Source of the DNA: Pseudomonas sp. sp1636
GTDB taxonomy: Bacteria > Pseudomonadota > Gammaproteobacteria > Pseudomonadales > Pseudomonadaceae
Length of the DNA: 64,000 bases
Reading direction: 5' to 3'
Assembly: GCF_030376615.1 (NCBI RefSeq)
Contig: NZ_JARRAB010000002.1
Location: 248,001-312,000, forward strand
The notes under the pieces were generated by a model, which saw only the letters and a program-made list of their open reading frames with translations, was not told the DNA's origin and made no database searches. Positions 28,977-37,635 of this stretch are shown here, one piece after another (the first letter of the stretch is position 1; the number at the start of each line of letters is the position of its first letter). Made by a program: the position numbers and the translations under genes.

Positions 28977-30641
28977 TTACATATTGGGGTAGTTCGGCCC
29001 GCCGGCACCTTCCGGTGCCACCCAGGTGATGTTCTGGGCTGGATCCTTGATATCGCAGGTCTTGCAGTGTACGCAGTTCTGCGCGTTGATCTGGAACTTC
29101 TTCTCGCCGTCTTCCTGGGTGACGATTTCGTACACGCCCGCCGGGCAGTAGCGCTGCGCCGGTTCGTCGTACAGCGGCAGGTTCTTAGTCAGCGGAATGT
29201 TCGGGTCGGCGAGCTTCAGGTGGCAGGGTTGCTCTTCTTCATGGTTGGTGTTGGAGAGGAAGACCGAGCTGAGTTTGTCGAAACTGAGCTTGCCATCCGG
29301 TTTCGGGTAGCTGATCTTCTCCGCCTCGGCCGCCGGCTTCAAGCAGGCGTAATCCGGCTTGGTGTCGTGCAGGGTGAAGGGGATCTTGCCGCCGAACAGG
29401 TTCTGGTCGAGGTAGTTGAAGGCACCGCCGCCCAGCACGCCGAACTTGTGCAGTGCCGGGCCGAAGTTGCGGCTGCGGAACAGCTCGTCGTATAGCCAGC
29501 TGGCCTTGAACGCGTCGACGTAACCGCTCAGCTGATCGCCGCCCTCGCGACCGGCGAACAGCGCGTCGGCCACGGCATCGGCGGCGAGCATGCCGGACTT
29601 CATCGCGGTGTGGCTGCCCTTGATCTTGGCGAAGTTCAGGGTGCCAAGGTCGCAGCCGATCAGTGCGCCACCGTTGAACACCATCTTCGGCAGCGAGTTG
29701 AGGCCGCCTTTGCTGATGGCGCGGGCACCATAGGCCACGCGTTTGCCGCCTTCCAGGTACTGCTTGATCACCGGGTGGTGCTTGTAGCGCTGGAATTCGT
29801 CGAACGGCGACAGGTGCGGGTTGCTGTAGGACAGGTCGACGATCAGGCCGACCACCACCTGGTTGTTTTCCAGGTGGTAAAGGAAGGAGCCGCCGGTGTT
29901 CTGGTTACCCACTACATCCAGCGGCCAGCCGGCGGTGTGCACCACCAGGCCTTGTTGATGCTTGCTTGGGTCGATATCCCAGATTTCCTTGATGCCGATG
30001 CCGTAGTGCTGGGCATCCGCTTCGGAGTCGAGGTTGAATTGTTTGATCAGTTGCTTGCCGATATGGCCGCGGCAGCCTTCGGCAAACAGGGTGTACTTGG
30101 CGCGCAGTTCCATGCCGGGGGTGTAATAACCCTCTTTCGGATGGCCTTCGCGGTCGACGCCCAGATCGCCGGTGAGGATGCCATAAACCGAACCCTTTTC
30201 GTCGATCAGTGCTTCCTGGGCGGCGAAGCCCGGGTAGATTTCCACGCCCAGGTTCTCGGCCTGTTGGGCCAGCCAGCGACACAGATTGCCCAGGGAGATG
30301 ATGTAGTTGCCCTGGTTGTGCATGGTCTTGGGCACGAACAGGTCGGGAATCTTGCTGGCTTTTTCGGCGCTCTTGAGCAGGTAGATGTCATCGCGCATTA
30401 CCGGGGTATGCAGCGGTGCTCCAAGCTCCTTCCAGTCGGGAAACAGCTCATTGAGCGCGCGCGGTTCAAACACCGCACCGGACAAAATGTGTGCACCCAC
30501 TTCAGAGCCTTTTTCGACCACGCAGACGCTGATTTCTTTGCCGGCTTCGGCGGCTTTCTGCTTCAGTCGGCAGGCGGCGGACAAACCAGCAGGGCCGGCG
30601 CCGACGATGACGACGTCGAATTCCATAAATTCGCGTTCCAC
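28977..30641 (-). CDS. Electron transfer flavoprotein-ubiquinone oxidoreductase
   Basis: A 554-residue membrane-associated flavoprotein that passes electrons from reduced ETF to ubiquinone. It has an N-terminal FAD dinucleotide fold (VVIVGAGPAGLSAACRL), the GAHILSGAVFEP segment, and a C-terminal 4Fe-4S site made by RYCPAG and CVHCKTCD. It is full length and closely resembles other Pseudomonas ETF-QO proteins. It diverges from etfBA, with a shared regulatory region holding a PsrA-type site, so quinone-linked fatty-acid and terpene oxidation can be switched as a unit. Confidence 0.96.
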   Translation of the reverse strand: MEREFMEFDVVIVGAGPAGLSAACRLKQKAAEAGKEISVCVVEKGSEVGAHILSGAVFEPRALNELFPDWKELGAPLHTPVMRDDIYLLKSAEKASKIPDLFVPKTMHNQGNYIISLGNLCRWLAQQAENLGVEIYPGFAAQEALIDEKGSVYGILTGDLGVDREGHPKEGYYTPGMELRAKYTLFAEGCRGHIGKQLIKQFNLDSEADAQHYGIGIKEIWDIDPSKHQQGLVVHTAGWPLDVVGNQNTGGSFLYHLENNQVVVGLIVDLSYSNPHLSPFDEFQRYKHHPVIKQYLEGGKRVAYGARAISKGGLNSLPKMVFNGGALIGCDLGTLNFAKIKGSHTAMKSGMLAADAVADALFAGREGGDQLSGYVDAFKASWLYDELFRSRNFGPALHKFGVLGGGAFNYLDQNLFGGKIPFTLHDTKPDYACLKPAAEAEKISYPKPDGKLSFDKLSSVFLSNTNHEEEQPCHLKLADPNIPLTKNLPLYDEPAQRYCPAGVYEIVTQEDGEKKFQINAQNCVHCKTCDIKDPAQNITWVAPEGAGGPNYPNM

Positions 30642-30712
30642 AGGCTATCTCCTACTCAAGGCTCTCTAGTTATATTTGACGATCAGGCTCGTTCCCAGGG
30701 CGATGCGCGCGC

Positions 30713-30741
30713 ATTATATCTGCGCCCCCCAAATGATCCAA
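30713..30741 (-). promoter_or_regulatory. Probable etf-QO promoter
   Basis: On the minus strand TTGGAT (30741-30736), 17-bp spacer, perfect TATAAT (30718-30713). The PsrA-type site starts just upstream of the -35 box. The predicted leader is about 65 nt. Confidence 0.7.
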
Positions 30742-30743
30742 TA

Positions 30744-30757
30744 CAAACGTTTGTTTG
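30744..30757. promoter_or_regulatory. PsrA-type operator between etf-QO and etfBA
   Basis: CAAAC-GTTT-GTTTG fits the PsrA consensus (G/C)AAAC-N2-4-GTTTG(C). It also contains the 12-bp palindrome ACAAACGTTTGT at 30743-30754. PsrA is a TetR-type repressor released by long-chain acyl compounds; etf genes are reported PsrA targets in P. aeruginosa, from memory. The site abuts the etf-QO -35 box and lies 18-31 bp upstream of a TAGAAT (30775-30780) that can serve etfBA. Repression of both directions by one site is inferred. Confidence 0.72.
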
Positions 30758-30963
30758 AATTTCTGTAGGGCTGTTAGAATCGTACTACATCATCGCGGCC
30801 GATTGGTCGCTTCGCTGTATTGACCGGACTGGGTCGTGCGGTCAAGATACGGACGGTTTTGTGTCCGCCGCTATAGGCTGACCGTCGGTTCCGGCCGATT
30901 GGCATCACCCGCCATGTTCGCTTCTGGCGACATTTCTATTCACCGGAGAGTAACGAGGAATCC

Positions 30964-31713
30964 ATGAAGGTTCTTGTAGCTGTCAAACGAGTGGTCGACT
31001 ACAACGTCAAGGTTCGCGTCAAGGCGGACAACAGCGGCGTTGATCTTGCCAACGTCAAGATGTCGATGAATCCCTTCTGCGAAATAGCCGTGGAAGAAGC
31101 GGTTCGCCTGAAAGAGAAAGGCGTGGCGAGTGAAATCGTCGTGGTGTCGATCGGTCCGGCAACTGCTCAAGAGCAGCTGCGTACCGCGCTGGCCTTGGGC
31201 GCCGACCGTGCCATCCTGGTTGAATCCAGCGATGAGCTGAACTCCCTGGCCGTCGCCAAGTTGCTTAAGGCCGTAGTCGACAAGGAGCAGCCGCAGCTGG
31301 TGATCCTCGGTAAACAAGCGATCGATAGCGACAACAACCAGACCGGCCAGATGTTGGCGGCACTGAGCGGTTACGCCCAAGGCACCTTCGCCTCCAAGGT
31401 GGAAGTGGCCGGCGACAAGGTCAACGTGACTCGCGAAATCGATGGCGGCCTGCAGACCGTGGCGCTGAACCTGCCGGCTATCGTGACCACCGACCTGCGT
31501 TTGAACGAGCCGCGCTATGCATCGCTGCCGAACATCATGAAGGCCAAGAAGAAGCCGCTGGAAGTGGTCACCCCTGAAGCCCTGGGCGTTGCCACCACTT
31601 CCAGCGTCAAGACCCTGAAAGTCGAAGCGCCTGCTACCCGCAGCGCCGGTATCAAGGTCAAGTCGGTGGCCGAGCTGGTCGAGAAACTGAAGAACGAAGC
31701 GAAGGTAATCTAA
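30964..31713 (+). CDS. etfB: Electron transfer flavoprotein beta subunit
   Basis: A 249-residue protein with the ETF-beta start [16 protein letters not shown], the conserved [14 protein letters not shown], and the recognition-loop region around [17 protein letters not shown] that contacts acyl-CoA dehydrogenases. It binds AMP and pairs with EtfA to carry electrons from acyl-CoA dehydrogenases to ETF-QO. etfA starts on the next base after its stop. Confidence 0.97.
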   Translation: MKVLVAVKRVVDYNVKVRVKADNSGVDLANVKMSMNPFCEIAVEEAVRLKEKGVASEIVVVSIGPATAQEQLRTALALGADRAILVESSDELNSLAVAKLLKAVVDKEQPQLVILGKQAIDSDNNQTGQMLAALSGYAQGTFASKVEVAGDKVNVTREIDGGLQTVALNLPAIVTTDLRLNEPRYASLPNIMKAKKKPLEVVTPEALGVATTSSVKTLKVEAPATRSAGIKVKSVAELVEKLKNEAKVI

Positions 31714-32643
31714 ATGGCTATCTTAGTTGTTGCAGAACACACCAATGCCGCTCTGGCTGCGGCCACTCTGAACACCGTTGGCGCAGCCCAGAAAATTGGC
31801 GGCGACGTACATGTGCTGGTGGCCGGTGCCGGTTGCGGTGCTGCTGCCGAGGCCGCCGCGAAAATCGCTGGCGTGGCCAAAGTTTTGGTTGCCGACAACG
31901 CTGCGTTCGCCCATCAGCTGCCGGAAAACGTCGCGCCGCTGGTAGCCGAATTGGGTGCTGGCTACAGCCACATCCTGGCGGCCGCCACCAGCAACGGCAA
32001 GAATATCCTGCCGCGCGTTGCCGCTCAGCTGGATGTGGATCAGATCTCCGAGATCATCGCCGTCGAAAGCGCGGACACCTTCAAGCGTCCGATCTATGCC
32101 GGTAACGCCATCGCTACCGTGCAGTCTTCGGCTGCCGTGAAAGTGATCACCGTGCGTGCGACCGGTTTCGACCCGGTTGCTGCCGAGGGCGGTTCCGCTG
32201 CCGTTGAAGCCGTTGCCGCTGGCGCTGATGCCGGCAAGTCGGCCTTCGTCGGCGAAGAGCTGGCCAAGTCCGATCGTCCGGAATTGACCGCTGCCAAGAT
32301 CGTCGTATCCGGCGGTCGTGGCATGCAGAACGGCGACAACTTCAAGCACCTCTACGCCCTGGCCGACAAGCTCGGTGCGGCGGTGGGTGCATCGCGCGCC
32401 GCGGTCGACGCCGGTTTCGTGCCGAACGATATGCAGGTCGGTCAGACCGGTAAAATCGTCGCCCCAGAGCTGTACATCGCCGTCGGTATCTCCGGCGCGA
32501 TCCAGCACCTGGCCGGCATGAAAGACTCCAAAGTGATAGTCGCGATCAACAAGGATGAAGAGGCGCCGATCTTCCAAGTGGCCGATTACGGCCTGGTGGC
32601 GGATCTGTTCGAAGCCATCCCGGAGTTCGAAAAACTGGTGTAA
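31714..32643 (+). CDS. etfA: Electron transfer flavoprotein alpha subunit
   Basis: A 309-residue FAD-binding subunit. The N-terminal domain is Ala-rich ([10 protein letters not shown]) and the C-terminal FAD domain shows [35 protein letters not shown] and the final [15 protein letters not shown]. It is co-translated with etfB (no gap) and ends before a strong bidirectional terminator. Confidence 0.97.
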   Translation: MAILVVAEHTNAALAAATLNTVGAAQKIGGDVHVLVAGAGCGAAAEAAAKIAGVAKVLVADNAAFAHQLPENVAPLVAELGAGYSHILAAATSNGKNILPRVAAQLDVDQISEIIAVESADTFKRPIYAGNAIATVQSSAAVKVITVRATGFDPVAAEGGSAAVEAVAAGADAGKSAFVGEELAKSDRPELTAAKIVVSGGRGMQNGDNFKHLYALADKLGAAVGASRAAVDAGFVPNDMQVGQTGKIVAPELYIAVGISGAIQHLAGMKDSKVIVAINKDEEAPIFQVADYGLVADLFEAIPEFEKLV

Positions 32644-32663
32644 ACCGGTTTCTCCTGCACAAG

Positions 32664-32688
32664 AAAAACCCGCCTTGAGCGGGTTTTT
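32664..32688. terminator. Bidirectional terminator between etfA and plaF
   Basis: AAAAACCCGC / GCGGGTTTTT stem with a CTTGA loop; it can end both etfBA (+) and plaF (-). Confidence 0.9.
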
Positions 32689-32706
32689 CTTGTGCGTGAT
32701 TTGTCT

Positions 32707-33645
32707 TTATTCACGCCCCGCCACGACGCCGTGCAGAAACGCCTGATAATGCTCGGCGGTTTCCTGGGGGCGTTCGAGCATGGGCGCGTGACCGCAATCT
32801 TGCATGATCGCCACGCTGGGTCGTCGTAGCAATGGCTGCATGACCTCGATACTGGACACATGCAAAACCCTATCCTGCGCCCCCCAGAGCAGTAGGGTTG
32901 GCGCCTGGATTTTCGGTAGTACCGGTTCGAGCGGAATATAACGACTGACCAGTTGGGCGAAGATGCGTTCGTTATGTCCGCGGTTAGCTATGCTTCTGTC
33001 TGCCAGATAGTGCTTCAGCCTCTCGGGTATGGCCGGCGCTTCGACGAAGACGAACGCCAACAACTGATCGAACTCCTCTGCTGTTTTCACGATCAGCGGA
33101 TTGGCTTCGCCACGTTCGAGGCGCTTGATCAGCTCGCTTTTCTCTGGCGAGTTGATTCCGGCATTACCGAGCAGCGCCACCGACAGGACTTGCTCGGGAT
33201 AGCGTGCGGCATACAGGGCGCCGATATGACCGCCCATCGAATTGCCTATCAGGTGCAGTTTTTTAATCTTCAAAGCTTGAGTGAAAGCGGCAAGGCGCTC
33301 GACCTGAGTGCCAATATCGTAGCTGGCGTAGGGCTTGCTGCTGTCGCCAAAGCCCGGCAAGTCCAGGGCGATCACTTGGTAGTCATCGGTGAAGTAGCGG
33401 GCAAAGCGTAGCCAGTTGTCCTTGCTGGCAGCGAAACCGTGAATCATCAGAATGGTTTCGCCGTCGATCGGGCCGCCTTGGTAGTAATGAATGCTAAGAT
33501 CGCTGACAGTCAAGCGTTTGGCGCCGAGATTTGCACGCTGTTGTTCGACCCATTGCACAGTGGCCAGTAGCGCGGCGGGGCAGAGGTAGAGAGTGGTGGC
33601 GGAACCGCCAAGTAACAGTATCAAGCCGAGAATCAGTTTTTTCAT
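32707..33645 (-). CDS. plaF: Membrane-anchored alpha/beta hydrolase, PlaF-like phospholipase A
   Basis: A 312-residue alpha/beta hydrolase with one N-terminal transmembrane helix (about residues 5-27). The nucleophile is Ser136 in GNSMGG, with the acid in GAQDRVLH and the histidine in CGHAPMLERP; an oxyanion HGF motif lies at residues 69-71. Architecture and position beside etfA match P. aeruginosa PlaF (PA2949), a phospholipase A1 that remodels membrane glycerophospholipids and affects virulence. Orthology is inferred from layout and context. It is convergent with etfBA. Confidence 0.82.
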   Translation of the reverse strand: MKKLILGLILLLGGSATTLYLCPAALLATVQWVEQQRANLGAKRLTVSDLSIHYYQGGPIDGETILMIHGFAASKDNWLRFARYFTDDYQVIALDLPGFGDSSKPYASYDIGTQVERLAAFTQALKIKKLHLIGNSMGGHIGALYAARYPEQVLSVALLGNAGINSPEKSELIKRLERGEANPLIVKTAEEFDQLLAFVFVEAPAIPERLKHYLADRSIANRGHNERIFAQLVSRYIPLEPVLPKIQAPTLLLWGAQDRVLHVSSIEVMQPLLRRPSVAIMQDCGHAPMLERPQETAEHYQAFLHGVVAGRE

Positions 33646-33759
33646 GGCGCGTCCTTATCGCGAATTATTATTGAGTCGGTTGTAAGCTAACATGCAGCCG
33701 GTATCCAACAGAGTTCGCATGCCCTGAAAGTCCATCAAAAGTTCAGTCGAGAAATCGTC

Positions 33760-34587
33760 ATGCTCGAACGTGGTTTGTTGAAGTCTTTGTTGCTGTTGCT
33801 CGGCGCGGCTCTGCTGCCGGGGCTGAGTGCCGCCGCGGGCAAGTGTGAGCGCCTGGTGGCCACTGGCAATCCCGAGTATCCGCCCTATTTGTGGCGTGAT
33901 CCGCAGAATCCGCAGCAGCTGATCGGTGCCAATGCCGATTTGCTCCAGCATCTGGGCAAAGAGTTGGGTCTGGTGATCGATGTGATCTACACCGGGCCTT
34001 GGTCGCGCGCCCAAGAAGAGGTGCGCACGGGGCGGGTCGATTTGCTCGCCGGTGCTTTTCTGACTTTGCCGCGCCTGGATGTGATGGATTATGTGCACCC
34101 GGCGTTTTCTTTCACGCCTAGTGTGATCTGGGTGCGTAAAGGCGCGGAGTTCCCCTATGCCAGTTGGGCGGATCTGCACGGCCGCACCGGCGACACCTTG
34201 GTGAATAACAGCTTCGGCCAGCAGTTCGACGCTTATGCCAAGGCCAATTTGACCCTGGAGGGCGTGTCCAGTTTGACTCAGGCATTGCAGAAGTTGCTGC
34301 TGGGTCGTACCGATTATGTGCTCTACGAACGTTTCCCGGGTTTGGCTCTGGCCGAAACGCTGGGCATCGAGGATGAGCTGCTGGTGCTGGATCCGCCTAT
34401 TTCCAGCGAGGGCTTGTACCTGACGCTGTCGCACAACTCGGCATGCAACGATCCCTGGCTGCGCGGACAACTGGCGAGAAAGATGACAGAATCGGTCGCT
34501 GCCGGCCTGCCGGAAACCTTGCTGCAGCACAATCTATTGCGCTGGAAAGAGCAGCAGTTGCAACCCGCAAGCGTCCCGAATCCGTAG
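33760..34587 (+). CDS. Periplasmic solute-binding protein, family 3
   Basis: A 275-residue protein with a signal peptide cleaved near residue 26 (LPGLSAAAGKC) and a bacterial extracellular solute-binding family 3 domain. The N-terminal lobe reads ATGNPEYPPYLWRD and the hinge region ADLLQHLGKELGL, then VDLLAGAFLTLPR. Polar amino acids are the usual ligands, but no permease or ATPase gene is near, so it is an orphan of unknown ligand. It begins a cluster of envelope genes that differs from the strictly syntenic block before it. Confidence 0.8.
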   Translation: MLERGLLKSLLLLLGAALLPGLSAAAGKCERLVATGNPEYPPYLWRDPQNPQQLIGANADLLQHLGKELGLVIDVIYTGPWSRAQEEVRTGRVDLLAGAFLTLPRLDVMDYVHPAFSFTPSVIWVRKGAEFPYASWADLHGRTGDTLVNNSFGQQFDAYAKANLTLEGVSSLTQALQKLLLGRTDYVLYERFPGLALAETLGIEDELLVLDPPISSEGLYLTLSHNSACNDPWLRGQLARKMTESVAAGLPETLLQHNLLRWKEQQLQPASVPNP

Positions 34588-34597
34588 GAAGTTTTTT

Positions 34598-34948
34598 GTG
34601 ATCAATCGTTTTTCATGCGCCGCAATGTTGTTGTTGAGTTTGTCTGGTTGCGCCAGCGATCCCGCGCCAACCGAGCAATTGCGGCTGACCGAGCAGGCCT
34701 TGGCCCAAGCCAAAGCTGTTGGTGCCGACGAGCAAGTAGCTGAACTGGGGATGGCCGAAGACAAGTTGCTGCAGGCTCAATCCGCCATGCGGCGAGAGGC
34801 CTTCAAGGAGGCGCGGGTGCTTGCCGAACAGGCCGAGCTGGATGCCCGTCTGGCGGAGGCCCGGGTGTTGACGCAGAAAAGCCAGGATCAGCTGAATGAA
34901 CTGAATAACCGGATCAATCGTCTGCGCAAGCAGTTGGGAGAGCTGTGA
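34598..34948 (+). CDS. DUF4398 lipoprotein
   Basis: A 116-residue predicted lipoprotein (lipobox LSGC, Cys18) followed by an alpha-helical domain rich in Ala, Glu, Gln and Leu with coiled-coil character (about residues 30-115). The pattern AEDKLLQAQSAMRREAFKEARVLAEQAELDARLAEA is typical of DUF4398 (given in two recognisable halves). The start is GTG at 34598. It overlaps the following DUF4398-OmpA gene by one base, so the two probably act together at the outer membrane or cell wall. Confidence 0.82.
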   Translation: MINRFSCAAMLLLSLSGCASDPAPTEQLRLTEQALAQAKAVGADEQVAELGMAEDKLLQAQSAMRREAFKEARVLAEQAELDARLAEARVLTQKSQDQLNELNNRINRLRKQLGEL

Positions 34949-35763
34949 TGAATGCTCGTATCCAGCTGTTGGGCGGCGCTCTGCTGACGGTGCTGCTGAG
35001 TGCTTGCGCGAGTCCGCAGCAGCAGAGCAGCAGCGAGGCGCTTGAGGCGGCCCGCGGCAGTTTTCAGGCGGTAAAGGAAAACGCCAATGTGCTGCGCAGC
35101 GCACCGAAAGATGTGATTCGTGCTGGCGAATCCCTGGCCCGTGCAGACCGTTTGTCGAGCTATTGGGGCAGTGCGGATGACGTTAGCCATTACGCCTACC
35201 TGAGTCGGCGTTACAGTGAAATCGCCGGGCAAAACAGTGCCTTGAGCCTGAATCGGGATCAGGCAGCCAAGCTTGAGTTGGAGCGTCAACGCCTGCAACT
35301 GGCCCTGCGTGAGGCCAAACTGCTCAGTGTGCAAGAGCAGAGCAACTGGCTTGAAGAGCAGATGGTCAGCCTGGCAACCAGCGAGAGCGAACGCGGTTTG
35401 GTAATGACCCTGGGCGATGTGTTGTTCGATGCAGGACAGGCCAACCTGAAAGCCTCGGCCAATCGCACAGTGCTGAAGCTGGTGCAGTTCCTGCAGCTGA
35501 ATCCGCGCCGGGTAGTGCGCATCGAAGGCTACACCGACAGCCGTGGCGACAAGCAGGAGAACCTCGAGCTGTCCCGTGCGCGAGCGCAGACCGTCGCCGA
35601 CGTACTGATCGATCTGGGTATCGCTAGCACGCGCATCGATGTGCAGGGGCATGGCGAAAGTTTCCCGGTGGCCGAGAATGCTTCGGCCAGTGGCCGGGCG
35701 CAGAATCGCCGGGTCGAGATTGTGTTCTCCGACGAGCAGGGGCGCCTGGGCGCCAGCCGCTGA
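34948..35763 (+). CDS. DUF4398 and OmpA domain lipoprotein
   Basis: A 271-residue lipoprotein (lipobox LSAC, Cys20). Residues about 30-140 form a helical DUF4398-like region; residues about 150-260 form an OmpA C-terminal domain, with GDVLFDAGQANLKASA, IEGYTDSRGDKQENLELSRARA and the closing NRRVEIVF. The OmpA domain binds peptidoglycan, so the protein should tether the outer membrane. The ATG at 34948 is used in a TGATG overlap with the upstream gene; a GTG one codon earlier is also possible. A GC hairpin (35774-35802) follows the stop. Confidence 0.88.
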   Translation: MNARIQLLGGALLTVLLSACASPQQQSSSEALEAARGSFQAVKENANVLRSAPKDVIRAGESLARADRLSSYWGSADDVSHYAYLSRRYSEIAGQNSALSLNRDQAAKLELERQRLQLALREAKLLSVQEQSNWLEEQMVSLATSESERGLVMTLGDVLFDAGQANLKASANRTVLKLVQFLQLNPRRVVRIEGYTDSRGDKQENLELSRARAQTVADVLIDLGIASTRIDVQGHGESFPVAENASASGRAQNRRVEIVFSDEQGRLGASR

Positions 35764-36112
35764 CCCAGGCGTCAGCCAAAGCCCTGGCCCCGGGGCTTGG
35801 CTGAGCGGCGGCGAAAAGCTCTCGCCTGCCGCGGCCACCTCCAAGCCCGCCTTGCCGCGAACGCCTGGAGACAGCCTCGCGACGGCGCTCGATATTTTCA
35901 CAACCGCTGAGCGCGATTTATCGCAGCCCATGGCCCGGTTGCGGCGGCTTACAGGGGGCGAACAAGTGCAAGAACAGTTGGCGTGTTGCTGAATTGATCC
36001 AATACAGTCGCTGGCGGATCGCTACTGTGTCGTCCACAATGGCTAGAACTGTACCGGTGCACGTGCAAATGGCCGGGTTACTGTTTGGGTTCAATAAAGC
36101 GGGAAGGCGGCC
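35764..36112. other. Intergenic region before the MocR gene (349 bp)
   Basis: No gene is visible. It starts with a GC-rich stem (AGCCAAAGCCC / GGGCTTGGCT, 35774-35802) without a T run, possibly a weak terminator for the OmpA gene. Nearer the regulator are the perfect 10-bp palindrome TGCACGTGCA (36058-36067) and several ACTGT/ACAGT pentamers between 36004 and 36090, candidates for operator sites of the MocR protein. Confidence 0.5.
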
Positions 36113-37552
36113 ATGACCAATCTGTTGCTCTATCAGCGTATCGCCCAGCAATTGGCGGAAGACATCCGCCGTGGCGTCTATCAGCCGGGAGAGCGGGTGC
36201 CGTCGGTGCGCAAGATGAGCTCGCAGCTCAACGTCAGCCATGCCACGGTGTTGCAGGCCTATGCCAACCTGGAAGACCTGGGGCTGATCCGCGCGCGCCC
36301 GCAATCCGGCTTCTATGTGCACCAGACCCCGGCCCTGACCGCGCCTACCCCGGATATCGCTCGGGTCGAGCGTCCCAGCCTGGTGACGCGCAGCAGCATC
36401 ATCAATCAGATCCTCACCGAGTCGCGTCGTGAAGGGGTCTTTCCCCTCGGCGCGGCGGTGCCGCACGTGGAGTACCTGCCGGTACGTGCCTTGCACCAGC
36501 AGTTGGCCAAGGTCACCCGCTTTCAGAGTCCGCGCGCCTTCAGCTATATGTTCAGCCCGGGTTTCGAACCGCTGCGGCGCCAGGTGGCGATTCGCATGCG
36601 CGATGCCGGGGTGGTGGTTGACCCCTCCGAGGTGGTGATTACCCATGGCTGCGTCGATGCGCTGCAGATGTCGCTGCGGGTGCTGACCAAGCCGGGGGAC
36701 TTGATCGCCACCGAGTCGCCGACCTATTACGGCCTGCTGCAGTTGGCCGATCTGCTGGGCCTGAAAGTCATCGAGATTCCCAGCGATCCAACCACGGGCA
36801 TCAGTCTGGAGGCGTTGCAACTGGCGGCCAGTCAGTGGCCGATCAAGGCGCTGGTGCTGACTGCGCGCTTGAGCAATCCGCTTGGCGGCAGCATTCCCGA
36901 GGCGCGGCAGAAGCAGTTGCTGCGTCTGGCCGGAGATTTCGACATCCAGATCGTCGAGGACGATATTTATGGCGAGCTGATGTTCGAGCAAGGGCCGATC
37001 AAGGCGCTCAAGTCGCATGACCGGGAAGGGCGGGTGGTGTATTGCTCGAGCTTTTCCAAGACCCTGTCGCCCGGCGTGCGCATCGGCTGGATCATCGCCG
37101 GCAAATACCAGGACGAGATCCAGCGTCTGCAGACCTTCAGCACCCACTCGGCCTGCAGCGTCACCCAGATGGCGGTGGCCGCCTACCTGGAGAACGGCGG
37201 TTACGACCGGCATCTGCGCTACATCCGCCAGGAATATCGCAAGAACCTCAGTGCCTTCCAGTTGGCGATCCAGCAGTATTTCCCCGAAGGCACGCAGATG
37301 ACTCGGCCCAATGGCGGCTTCATCCTCTGGATCAGCCTGCCGGTGCGGGTCAACACCAAGGACTTGCACGTGCGCGCGTTGCAGCAGGGCATCAGCATCG
37401 CGCCGGGGCTGATCTTCAGCAACACCGAACAGTTCAACCACTGCGTGCGGCTGAACTGCGGCATCCCGTGGAACCGCGAGGCCGAGCGGGCCTTGATGAC
37501 CCTGGGCATGTTGGCCGGGCAGTTGTGTCAGGAGGCGACAAGCGCTGGGTGA
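36113..37552 (+). CDS. MocR-type regulator: GntR DNA-binding domain fused to aminotransferase
   Basis: A 479-residue chimera. Residues about 5-72 are a GntR winged helix (YQRIAQQLAEDIRRGVYQPG, VPSVRKMSSQLNVSHATV). Residues about 105-475 are a fold-type I aminotransferase-like domain with the PLP lysine in SSFSKTLSPGVRIGW. MocR regulators sense PLP or PLP-amino acid adducts and usually control a neighbouring amino acid or vitamin gene. The gene downstream is a VWA lipoprotein 83 bp away, not an obvious metabolic target, so its target is unclear. Confidence 0.92.
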   Translation: MTNLLLYQRIAQQLAEDIRRGVYQPGERVPSVRKMSSQLNVSHATVLQAYANLEDLGLIRARPQSGFYVHQTPALTAPTPDIARVERPSLVTRSSIINQILTESRREGVFPLGAAVPHVEYLPVRALHQQLAKVTRFQSPRAFSYMFSPGFEPLRRQVAIRMRDAGVVVDPSEVVITHGCVDALQMSLRVLTKPGDLIATESPTYYGLLQLADLLGLKVIEIPSDPTTGISLEALQLAASQWPIKALVLTARLSNPLGGSIPEARQKQLLRLAGDFDIQIVEDDIYGELMFEQGPIKALKSHDREGRVVYCSSFSKTLSPGVRIGWIIAGKYQDEIQRLQTFSTHSACSVTQMAVAAYLENGGYDRHLRYIRQEYRKNLSAFQLAIQQYFPEGTQMTRPNGGFILWISLPVRVNTKDLHVRALQQGISIAPGLIFSNTEQFNHCVRLNCGIPWNREAERALMTLGMLAGQLCQEATSAG

Positions 37553-37635
37553 ACATGCCTTCGCTCGGTTAACCCGAATAGCTCAGGCATTGCGTCTACT
37601 GGGGCGAAGAGTTTTTCGCCCCAAGGAGATGCGTC

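Noticed and set aside
29610..30758. A 382-codon + strand frame opposite etf-QO
   Set aside because: The minus strand encodes a full-length, strongly conserved ETF-QO; the opposite frame shows no recognisable motif.
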